Below are positions 17,480 to 26,100 of a DNA stretch of 48,431 nt, in pieces. Each line of letters begins with the position of its first letter. Position 1 is the first letter of the stretch. The stretch covers positions 1 through 48,431 of the forward strand of contig JAKJJU010000023.1 of NCBI GenBank assembly GCA_021713295.1, read 5' to 3'. Under the pieces are notes generated by a model. That model was not told the origin of the DNA. It saw only the letters and a program-made list of their open reading frames with translations, and did no database searches. The position numbers were made by a program, and so were the translations under genes. Source of the DNA: Thiotrichales bacterium 19S3-11. GTDB taxonomy: Bacteria; Pseudomonadota; Gammaproteobacteria; Francisellales; Francisellaceae.

Positions 17480-20226
17480 TGATGCAACAAAACAAAGCGG
17501 CTCAATCAAATAAAGAACTATTAAGTTTGATTTTGAAACAGATAGAAAGGGGGCAGTATGATATAAGTCAGGCACAAATAGAGCATTTATTAGATAACTC
17601 TCCTTTTGTGAGTTTATTTGCTAAAACGCACCTTGATTTATTTATCGAGGCTATTTTATCACCTTTAGTATCAGACTATGATCAGGCATATGATGCATTT
17701 ATAACAAATAATCAGCTGAGTGATTTTAATCAAGCAATTCGGTTATTTAGAAAGTTTCATTCAGTGGTAATTATTCATCAAATGCTTAATTTAAACCAAC
17801 CATTTGAGATTATTGCCAAGCATTTATCCTTATTGGCTGATTATTTAATTAATCTTGCTTTAGAAAAAACATACCGTGACGTTAAAACGAAATTTAATCT
17901 CGATAATATACCACCGATGACTGTACTTGCTTTGGGAAAACTCGGCGCTAGAGAACTTAACTTTTCATCTGATATTGATTTGATCTTTTTATATGATGAG
18001 AAAGTAAGTATTTCGTTTGATCCATTAAGAGTCTATAGTGGCGTTGCGCAGCAGTTTATTCAGTATTTAAATCAGCTAACAATTGATGGCTTTGTTTATC
18101 GTGTTGATATGCGATTGAGGCCATTTGGAGACGGCTCTCCTTTAGTGTCTTCAATATCAAGTTTTCAATCTTATTGTATTAAGCACGCTAGAGAATGGGA
18201 ACGTTATGCATTGATTAAAGCGCGCCAAGTAACAACAAATACCAAAGAAGTTGAATCGATTATTTCTGATTTTGTCTATCGCAATTATATGGATTATACG
18301 GTGCTAGATGCAATTAGACGAATGAAAAGTAAGATTCTAAAAGAAATGCAAATTGAGCGTTTACGTTTTAATGTTAAACTAGGGCGTGGCGGTATCCGTG
18401 AGATAGAATTTATTGTGCAGTGTTATCAATTAATTTATGGCGGACAGAATCGACACTTAAGAACCCCTCATTTATATGATGCGCTGATGAACTTAGCTAA
18501 ATATCAACACATTGATCAAGTTATAGCAGATAAACTATATAAACATTATGTTTTTCTGAGAAATTTAGAAAATGTATTACAAATGCTCAATGATCAACAA
18601 CGCCATCATTTGCCTAAAAAAGAATTAAATCAAAATCGCATAAGCGCTATGCTCAATTATAGCCATTGGGATGCACTGTTCAACGATTATAATCAAGTAT
18701 CAAAAGAGGTTCAGCAGGCATTTGATGAGTTGACGCATTTTAGTAAACTTGATGAATTTGAAAAACTAAATCTAGAAGATCATCTAGGAAGTACGGTTAT
18801 AACAAAGCAGGACTCCGTGGTTAATTTAGAGTCTATGATTAATGATTTTAAGGCAAAATGTAAGCGGAATATGCAACTATCAGAGCAAGTTTGTGTTTTG
18901 ATTAATGAGTTGATATTTTTATTTTTAATTGAAGTGCATCACTATCCAAGCGATCAACAATCTACCCTTTTAGGAGATATATTAAAACTATTAAGAGCGA
19001 TATCAAGGCGCAGTACTTACTTATATTTATTGGTTGAATCTAAAGATCAGTTGCACTTACTTGTTGAGATGATTGCCAGAGGGCAATGGTTTTCACAACG
19101 TTTGATACAATTTCCTCATTTATTAGAAACGGTATTATATTTGCCTGATGAACATCAGCAGTTATACCTCAGTAAAGTAGATTATAACTATTTATTGTTA
19201 AAATGTATTAATCAAGTGGAGTATGATGCTAAGGAAGCATTCATAGAGATTGTTCGGCGCTTTAAGGTAGAGCAAGTCTTTAAAGTAGCAGTTGCTGAAT
19301 ATAAGCGTAGTTTAACCTTAATGGAAACTTCAGATGTATTAAGTGCATTGGCTGAGGCCATTATTGAAACAATGTTAGACTATGCTTGGCAGCAAATAAA
19401 ACATAAACTTTCAATTACAGAAAATGAACTTTTACTTTTAAAAGAATCATTTTGTGTGGTCAGTTATGGTAAATTAGGTGGTTATGAGCTGGGTTTTGGC
19501 TCTGACCTTGATTTAATTTTTCTCTATAAGCGGCATCAAAAAATAGATAATCCATCTAAGATATATATTAAAGTAGTGCAATTATTTGTAAGCCTAATGC
19601 AAACACAGAGTTATTCTGGGAAGTTATATACGATTGACTTAAGGTTAAGGCCCTCAGGTGAAACAGGTTTATTAGTGTCTGATATACAAGCATTTGCTAA
19701 TTATCAATTGAATCAGGCTTGGACTTGGGAGCATCAAGCAATTACACGAGCACGTTGGGTTGGTGGAAGTGAACAATTACAATCGGAATTTGAGTTGATA
19801 CGCTATGATGTGTTAAAAAGAAAGAGAGATCTTAATGAGCTAAAAAAACAAATTATAGCAATGCGCTTGAAGATGAACGATAATTTATACCGGCCTAAGC
19901 ATGGCTATTTTGATTTGAAATTCTCCGTTGGTGGTATGATAGATATTGAATTTTTAGCTCAATATATGGCGCTGGCTTATACGAATCACCATCAAGAAAT
20001 TAGTTTGTTTACCGATAATATCCGTATTTTTCAATCGATGGAAAGTGCGCAATTACTCCAATTTGATGAAGCACAGATACTTATAGAAGCGTATTGTTAT
20101 TACCGTGATTTAAGTTATGATTATTTATTTAACAATAAGCCATTATTAGTTGAGATCGATCAACTAAAGCCTTATGATAGCAAAGTGAAGAAAATTTATA
20201 ACAAGTGGCTTCAGTTAACTGAATAA
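17479..20226 (+). CDS. glnE: Bifunctional glutamine synthetase adenylyltransferase/deadenylylase GlnE
   Basis: Switches glutamine synthetase off by adenylylating its tyrosine and on again by removing AMP, under PII control. The 915 residues hold two nucleotidyltransferase domains: GKLGARELNFSSDIDLIF at about 153-170 (deadenylylase half, Asp165/Asp167) and GKLGGYELGFGSDLDLIF at about 664-681 (adenylylase half, Asp676/Asp678), each with its helical follow-on. Length is near the usual 945. Its target Tyr399 is present in the GlnA encoded at 3637-5049. It overlaps the tag stop by one base, so it is probably translated by coupling. Confidence 0.95.
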   Translation: MMQQNKAAQSNKELLSLILKQIERGQYDISQAQIEHLLDNSPFVSLFAKTHLDLFIEAILSPLVSDYDQAYDAFITNNQLSDFNQAIRLFRKFHSVVIIHQMLNLNQPFEIIAKHLSLLADYLINLALEKTYRDVKTKFNLDNIPPMTVLALGKLGARELNFSSDIDLIFLYDEKVSISFDPLRVYSGVAQQFIQYLNQLTIDGFVYRVDMRLRPFGDGSPLVSSISSFQSYCIKHAREWERYALIKARQVTTNTKEVESIISDFVYRNYMDYTVLDAIRRMKSKILKEMQIERLRFNVKLGRGGIREIEFIVQCYQLIYGGQNRHLRTPHLYDALMNLAKYQHIDQVIADKLYKHYVFLRNLENVLQMLNDQQRHHLPKKELNQNRISAMLNYSHWDALFNDYNQVSKEVQQAFDELTHFSKLDEFEKLNLEDHLGSTVITKQDSVVNLESMINDFKAKCKRNMQLSEQVCVLINELIFLFLIEVHHYPSDQQSTLLGDILKLLRAISRRSTYLYLLVESKDQLHLLVEMIARGQWFSQRLIQFPHLLETVLYLPDEHQQLYLSKVDYNYLLLKCINQVEYDAKEAFIEIVRRFKVEQVFKVAVAEYKRSLTLMETSDVLSALAEAIIETMLDYAWQQIKHKLSITENELLLLKESFCVVSYGKLGGYELGFGSDLDLIFLYKRHQKIDNPSKIYIKVVQLFVSLMQTQSYSGKLYTIDLRLRPSGETGLLVSDIQAFANYQLNQAWTWEHQAITRARWVGGSEQLQSEFELIRYDVLKRKRDLNELKKQIIAMRLKMNDNLYRPKHGYFDLKFSVGGMIDIEFLAQYMALAYTNHHQEISLFTDNIRIFQSMESAQLLQFDEAQILIEAYCYYRDLSYDYLFNNKPLLVEIDQLKPYDSKVKKIYNKWLQLTE

Positions 20227-20285
20227 TTTGAACGTTTGCTTTGCTTGTTATAATAAACTAATAAATAAAGTAAAAAGGAGTGATG

Positions 20286-20519
20286 ATGTCTGAAAATAAT
20301 CACGTTGTGCATGTAAATCTAGCAGACTTACCGGTTCACTGTCCAACGGATGATGCTAAGCTTTGGAATGAGCATCCACGAGTTTTTATTGAATTAAGTA
20401 TTAATGAACCTGAAAATAGCTGCCCTTATTGTAGTACTAGATTTAAACTTGATATTACCGAGGAAGAAAAAGCAGAATTAGTTGATGATCCAAACGCAAA
20501 AATAGTAGATATTCAGTAA
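20286..20519 (+). CDS. CHCC zinc-finger domain protein
   Basis: A 77-residue protein of the zf-CHCC family (related to the NDUFS6/YacG-size zinc proteins). The ligands are Cys19, His30, Cys46 and Cys49 in VHCPTDDAKLWNEHPRVF and SCPYCSTRFKL. Its role in bacteria is not established. I start it at the ATG at 20286, five bases after AGGAG (20276-20280); two earlier in-frame starts are too close to that site. It lies between glnE and waaF on the same strand. Confidence 0.85.
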   Translation: MSENNHVVHVNLADLPVHCPTDDAKLWNEHPRVFIELSINEPENSCPYCSTRFKLDITEEEKAELVDDPNAKIVDIQ

Positions 20520-20526
20520 ATAATTT

Positions 20527-21579
20527 ATGAATCAAAAAAAGCATTACCTTATTGTTGGGCCTAGTTGGATTGGCGATATGATTATGTCGCAATCGCTTTA
20601 TCGTTTGTTAAAACTTCATGATCCAGATTGTACGATTGATGTTCTAGCACCAAAATCTACCATTGATTTAGTGCAATTTATGCCAGAAGTTAATCAGGCA
20701 ATGCTTGCGCCGTTTAAGCGTAAAAAGTTGGGGCTTAAAACGCGTTGGCTATTGGGGAAATCGTTAAGGAAAAATGCTTATACGCATGCGATTGTATTGC
20801 CGAATTCATGGAAATCAGCCTTAGTTGTATTTTTTACAAAAATAAAAAATCGCATTGGTTTTAAAGGGGAAAGTCGTTATTTCTTATTAAATGAGCTTCA
20901 TACGCTTGATAAGGAAAAACTACCGTTAATGATTGAGCGTTTTTGTGCATTAGGGATCAATAAAAATCAAGCGTTACCAAGCGAATTACCATGGCCAAAA
21001 TTAGCCTTTGACCAGCAAGCAATGAATCAGATTTCACAGAAATTTGGTTTTAATGATAGTGACTATCAGAAATTAATTGCATTTTGTCCAGGCGCAGAAT
21101 ATGGACCGGCCAAGCGCTGGCCTGAAAAATATTTTGCTAAAATGGCTGTAGAATTGATCAAAGAAGGTTATAAAATCGTAATACTTGGCGGGCCTGGTGA
21201 TAAGTCTATTTCTGATCAAATTACGCTGGAATTTAATCAATTAATTGAAACGAAATCATTAAGTCATTATTTAGTTGATTTCGTTGCCAAAACCAATATT
21301 ACAGAAGTCGTTGGTTTATTATCTCAAGTACGGGCTGTTTTAACCAACGATACGGGGTTAATGCATATCGCCAGCGCGTTTGAACGTCCGACGTTAGTTA
21401 TCTATGGTTCATCCTCAGCTGGCTTTACACCGCCACTAAATAAAAAGGCTGAAAGTATTTATCTAGAGCTTGAATGTCGTCCTTGCTTTAAGCGTACTTG
21501 CCCATTGGAGCATATGAATTGCCTAAATAAGTTAACACCAGAGATGGTATTGGCCGAATTTAGGAAAATTATAAACTAA
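20527..21579 (+). CDS. waaF: ADP-heptose:LPS heptosyltransferase II
   Basis: Adds the second heptose of the LPS inner core at the cytoplasmic face of the inner membrane. The 350 residues show YLIVGPSWIGDMIMSQSLYR at the start (typical of WaaF), FCPGAEYGPAKRWPEKYFA in the middle, TNDTGLMHIASAF for sugar-nucleotide binding, and the WaaF C-terminus GSSSAGFTPPL followed by ECRPCFKRTCPLEHMNCL. It lies seven bases after the zinc-finger gene and overlaps the stop of the convergent Q/N-rich gene by four bases. Confidence 0.93.
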   Translation: MNQKKHYLIVGPSWIGDMIMSQSLYRLLKLHDPDCTIDVLAPKSTIDLVQFMPEVNQAMLAPFKRKKLGLKTRWLLGKSLRKNAYTHAIVLPNSWKSALVVFFTKIKNRIGFKGESRYFLLNELHTLDKEKLPLMIERFCALGINKNQALPSELPWPKLAFDQQAMNQISQKFGFNDSDYQKLIAFCPGAEYGPAKRWPEKYFAKMAVELIKEGYKIVILGGPGDKSISDQITLEFNQLIETKSLSHYLVDFVAKTNITEVVGLLSQVRAVLTNDTGLMHIASAFERPTLVIYGSSSAGFTPPLNKKAESIYLELECRPCFKRTCPLEHMNCLNKLTPEMVLAEFRKIIN

Positions 21580-22676
21580 TACCCACGACTAAGGCTAGAA
21601 TTTAGCTGCTGTTGCTGTGTTGCTGCGTTGGTGTTGGTATAGTGTTCCTGGAATGGCGTTTCTGGATTGGTTGGCCTGTAAAGGCTTTGATTATTATTTT
21701 CAATGCTCGAACTAAGTAAGTTATTGATATCTTCAATGTCTTTAGTGGCTATTGTAACAACCTTATTCTTTGGATCTGGATACCTATCGTACTGAATATT
21801 ATACGTGCTAAGGTAGTGGCGAATTCGATCGGCTTCTTTTTCGTTATTGCAAATTAGCATTGTTGTTTCTGGATGGTTCTGTCCTTGTTTAACTTGAGGT
21901 GGCTTTGTAAATTCAAAGTTAGCTTGAAGATTTTGTGATAACTCATAATTACTTTTGGTGTGCGGATTTCTTTGATGGTTAGTTGTCGTAGTTTGGTTAT
22001 TGGTTTGCCTAGTATTCGGCTGTTGATGGTTATTTGACGACATTAACTTGTTATAAAGTTGACCTAAATTTTTGTATGGTGCTGTGATAATATTATTTTT
22101 TGCATTTTTCCCATGCCTTCCCTGATCTATTTTAAGTCCCAAATTTTTGTATTTAGGGTCATTCAGAAAGCTTTGGGCTGTTTGAGCATCTTTAAAAATA
22201 AATTTAGCACGAGGATGATTGATGCCTAATTGAATATCAACAAGAGAGTTTGAATGATTTTTATTAACTTGTTGTTTAAGGTTAGCTATTTTCTGAAATC
22301 CATCATTAAGCGTTTTCAAAAGAGAGGTAGGTATAACAACCTGATGCTTGTTATTGGAGTTTCCCATTTTAACATGAGTAGTTTTGAAGAATTGCTTAAG
22401 TTTAGTAGCATCTTTAGTATTATTGCACTCTATTACAGTAAATTGTTCATTGTTGCGTCCTAGTCTAATCTGTTTAACCTGAGTTCCTAGAAAATCTTTG
22501 AGATGCCTCGATAAATTATTGTGTTGAGATCCAAGCTGACTTTGATAGCGCTTACCTTGATAGGGTGATAATGGTTGGGTGTTGATTGGCGGCTGTCTAT
22601 GATTTTTTTGATAAAAAGCTGCTAGTTTTTTTAACTCGTCAGTTTGTTGATTTTGAGTCTGTTGATTTTGTGTCAT
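21576..22676 (-). CDS. Q/N-rich protein with three divergent repeats, unknown function
   Basis: A 366-residue protein I do not recognise, with no signal peptide and no membrane segment. Three domains of about 55-65 residues can be aligned by eye at about 66-125, 145-212 and 252-322. Each has a hydrophobic strand (FTVIECNN, AKFIFKD, TMLICNN), then a K/D-A or E-A helix start (TKDATKLKQFF, AQTAQSFL, EKEADRIRHYL), a turn, a second strand and a closing leucine-rich helix (LLKTLN, LGQLYNKL, IEDINNLL). That reads as a beta-alpha-beta-alpha unit. Low-complexity Q/N/T linkers separate them, especially 215-245, and another ends the protein. The start has no normal Shine-Dalgarno; an 11-base G tract sits in its place (22681-22691). 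Confidence 0.75.
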   Translation of the reverse strand: MTQNQQTQNQQTDELKKLAAFYQKNHRQPPINTQPLSPYQGKRYQSQLGSQHNNLSRHLKDFLGTQVKQIRLGRNNEQFTVIECNNTKDATKLKQFFKTTHVKMGNSNNKHQVVIPTSLLKTLNDGFQKIANLKQQVNKNHSNSLVDIQLGINHPRAKFIFKDAQTAQSFLNDPKYKNLGLKIDQGRHGKNAKNNIITAPYKNLGQLYNKLMSSNNHQQPNTRQTNNQTTTTNHQRNPHTKSNYELSQNLQANFEFTKPPQVKQGQNHPETTMLICNNEKEADRIRHYLSTYNIQYDRYPDPKNKVVTIATKDIEDINNLLSSSIENNNQSLYRPTNPETPFQEHYTNTNAATQQQQLNSSLSRGY

Positions 22677-22680
22677 GGTT

Positions 22681-22691
22681 CCCCCCCCCCC
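22681..22691 (-). repeat. Poly-G(11) tract at the ribosome binding site of the Q/N-rich gene
   Basis: Eleven consecutive C on the plus strand, G on the coding strand, end four bases before the ATG. In this AT-rich DNA it is by far the longest G/C homopolymer in the window. It occupies the Shine-Dalgarno position, so changes in length would alter pairing or spacing with 16S rRNA. A TTG just upstream enters the gene's frame only when the tract has 9 or 12 G. Contingency-locus behaviour is inferred. Confidence 0.75.
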
Positions 22692-22833
22692 AATAGATGA
22701 CTAATGCAAAATAATAATTGTATTTAAAATAAAGCCTAACGCATTAGGTATACAAGAGAACAGTGTATAAACTATTTAGGAAGAACACTAATATAATATT
22801 TAGAAAGAATTTTGGATTTATAATATAATTATT

Positions 22834-22874
22834 AGAAAGGTTACTAGCTAAGAATCAGATTCTTAAACCTTTCT
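22834..22874 (-). terminator. Nested hairpin at the 3' end of the cold shock gene
   Basis: AGAAAGGTT (22834-22842) pairs with AACCTTTCT (22866-22874), and inside it AAGAATC (22850-22856) pairs with GATTCTT (22858-22864). The structure overlaps the last codons of the gene. The sequence after it on the minus strand is A/T-rich but has no clean U run, so it may be a weak terminator or an RNA-stabilising element. Confidence 0.4.
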
Positions 22875-23054
22875 TACATTGATAGCCGCAGGGCCTTTTT
22901 GAGTTGTAGTCACTTCATATTCAACTTGATCATTGTCGTTGATCATACCTTGAACATCACTTTTATGAACGAATAAGTCCTTAGAACCATCTTCTGGCTT
23001 AATGAATCCGAAGCCTTTTTCATGATTAAAGAATTTTACTGTACCAGTTGCCAT
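22863..23054 (-). CDS. Cold shock protein, CspA family
   Basis: A 63-residue single-domain nucleic-acid-binding OB fold that acts as an RNA chaperone. It starts MATGTVKFFNHEKGFGFIKP with RNP1 (KGFGFI) and then RNP2 (DLFVH). Slightly shorter than E. coli CspA (70). AGGA precedes the ATG. The likely leader is about 40 bases, so the long thermosensing leader of enteric cspA is not evident. Confidence 0.93.
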   Translation of the reverse strand: MATGTVKFFNHEKGFGFIKPEDGSKDLFVHKSDVQGMINDNDQVEYEVTTTQKGPAAINVRKV

Positions 23055-23100
23055 ATTTTCTTTTCCTATATTGATTTAACGAATATGCTAGCGCAACATT

Positions 23101-23128
23101 AACATACTTTTAGCATTTAAGATATCAA
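23101..23128 (-). promoter_or_regulatory. Putative promoter of the cold shock gene
   Basis: On the minus strand TTGATA (23123-23128), a 16-base spacer, and TATGTT (23101-23106). It would start transcription about 40 bases before the ATG at 23054. Confidence 0.4.
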
Positions 23129-23171
23129 AATCTATGATGTTGGCTAATAAAATTTTCATTAATTAAGTTAT

Positions 23172-26100
23172 TTATGTTTTTGTTAAGATAGCGGCGGCGG
23201 CCGTATAGCCTGCGCCAAATGCACAGAGTGCAATTTTTTCATCTTTATTACAGTTAGTTAACGTTTCAGATAAAGCGATTGGAATCGTGCACGATGAAGT
23301 ATTACCGAAACGTTCAATATTACTATACAAGGTACCCGGTGTTAGCTTTAAGCGTCTTTCAATAGCTGAAGAGATACGCAAATTTGCCTGATGCGGTACA
23401 ATTAAGTCGCAGTCATGTAGATCAAGATTTGCATTTCTACAACAGTCGTGCATTACTTGTGACATAGTTTTAACTGCTGATGCAAATAACATACCACCTT
23501 TTAGCGCAATGCCTGAGGCTTTGTCAGTTGGCACGTTAATGACTTCAGGTGATCTTGCCGTTGCGGTTAATAAAGTTTGTTCAACTAAAGCCACAGCATC
23601 GCCCAGGTGAGCTTGGCCTGATACAAGCGTAGCAGTGGCAGCATCACCAAATAAAAAGGCCGTATCAAAGTCTGTTTTATCAACATATTTAGATAAAGCT
23701 TCAGCAGTTAATAGTAGCACACGTGAATTTGGCCTTGTTTTAAGGTAATCATTTACATGGTTAAGCGCATAGATATAACCACTACAGGCGGCATTAATAT
23801 CATAAGCCGTTATATGATGTTCACCAAAATTGGTATAGAGCTTTTCTAATACTTGTGTCGCAACAGCAGGTGATTGGTAAATTTCTGGTGTGCAGGTAGC
23901 ACATAGAATAAGATCAATATCGCTAAGCGTTAGTTGATGACGGTTTAACAGCTCAACACTTGCATCATAAGCAAGGTCGATGATACTTTCATCATCTTTT
24001 AACCAATAGCGGTTTTCAATACCTGTTCGATCAACAATATCTTGATGTGTGTGATTTGGGAAGTGTTTTAAAATTTCACTATTTAAAACTTGACGTCCGC
24101 CTGTTCGGTATACTGGCGTTGAAATACCAACTTGTAGATTAACCAAGTTTTGTTTTTGTGATTGTGGCTTTTCTTCTGGTGTTATATCTGTCTGAGATTT
24201 TGTTAAAATTGCCTGTTTTTTAACGTGATGAGATTGTTGTGTATTACCTTCATCCAATTTAATTCGAATTAAAGGTGAGCCTACTAAAGCGGTTTCTGAC
24301 TCAGCAACATAAATTTTATCAACCACACCTTGATGGGGCGATAATATTTCACCGGCTGATTTTGAAGCCTCGATATCAACAATTTTATCAGAGTGTTTGA
24401 TTTCATCACCTACATTTACATGAAGCTCTGATATTAAAACACTTTCATCAGAGGGGCTTGCACCAATAACATTAACTGTAAAAAAGCCAGCTTCATCTTG
24501 TTGGTCAATTTGCCATTGAAGGTCAATTGCGAGTAAATCACATGCAGCACTTAAGATATTCTCATAGGAAGGTAGTACTTCAAGCTGGTTCGCATAATTA
24601 CATGGTGTGTAAGTATCTGCTTTTGTAATGCGTCTTGCACGGATTATTTCATTGCTATTTTCTATAACAGTTGCAACAACTTCTGCACCAACACCACAAC
24701 TATGGTTATCTTCATGGGTAACGATCAAGCGTTTTGTTTTTTCAGCAGATGCAATTAGTGTTGCTTTATCAATCGGCTTAACCGTTCTTAAATCAATTAC
24801 TTCAGCAGTAACATTTGCTTCAGCTAAGGTATTAGCCACTTCTTGACATAAAGTGACCGTATTTCCCCAGCCAACTAGGGTGATGTCATTGCCTGGTTGA
24901 ACAATTCTAGCTTTACCCACAGGTACGATTTGTTTAGCAATATCCTCAGACGTTGTATCGTCAACGGAGGCATTATTTAATAATTTTTTTGGGTATAAAA
25001 ATACGCAAGGCCGTTTTGACTTAAAGGCGGCATTAAGCATTCCAACAGCATCTGATGCATTTGATGGCATATAAACATCAATCCCAGGAATATGCGCGTA
25101 AGTTGCCTCATTGGTTTGTGAATGAAACGGTCCAAGCCCGGGGCGGTAACCACCACATGCAGCAAAGACAATAACAGGATTCTGCCATTGACCATGACTA
25201 CGCCAATACATAGTGCCAAGTTCAGTGAAAATCTGATTGTAGGCTAATGGCATAAAATCAGCAAACTGGATAAAGGCAACCGGTTGTTTGCCTGCTAAAG
25301 ACATCCCAGAAGCAAGCCCTGTAATGGTTGATTCAGATAAAGCAGTGTTAATAACCCTTCCTGGAAATTGTGTGGATAACCCTCGAGTAATCCCAAAGAC
25401 ATCACCTTTGCCATCTTCAATATCCTCACCAAGGAGGCATACATTAGGATTAGTCGTTAAATGGTGTCTAAATGTCTCACGCATGGCTTCAAGCATGCTC
25501 AAGCGATTAATTGATGAGAAATCACCTCGGTATTCAGGTGCTGAAGGTTTCAATTCATCAGGCAATTCTCTTTCAGCAGCAAAAGTGGCTTCAGGTTCAC
25601 CGTCTTGGCGTGCTTGATTAACGGCGTGATCTACTTCAGCTTTGACTTCTTTAGCCATCTTATCTAATACTTCAGATGAAACGCCTAAGGAAATTAAGTA
25701 GTTTTTAGCATGCGTTAGCGGGTCATCATCAAAACTCTGTGTTATTTCATCGTTACTGCGGTATAACTTTTGATTATCAGCATTAGAGTGATTATCTAGG
25801 CGGTTAATTTTAAATACAACAATAGCCGGTTGTTGATTCTGACGGACATCATCTACGATAGTGTGTAACTGATCATAGTATTCTAAAGCTTTAGAACCAT
25901 CGATATAATTAATTGGAATATCATAGTAGCTGTGTGCCTGTTTGCCATTCGGTAAGGAGAAGAAGGTCTTACCTTCCGTACGAGTTGAAATTGCAAGGCC
26001 ATTATCATGAATAAAATATAATACCGGTAATTGACTACGCTTAGCTTCTGCAATAGCTTCTGTAACATCACCTTGTTGAGATGTGCCATCACCAATTGCG

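Noticed and set aside
23055-23171. Long cspA-type thermosensor leader
   Set aside because: The best promoter places the start about 40 bases before the ATG, too short for the known enteric structure.
25288-25617. Plus-strand open frame of 109 codons within the E1-KASIII gene
   Set aside because: Lies antisense to a strongly conserved coding region and has no recognisable product.
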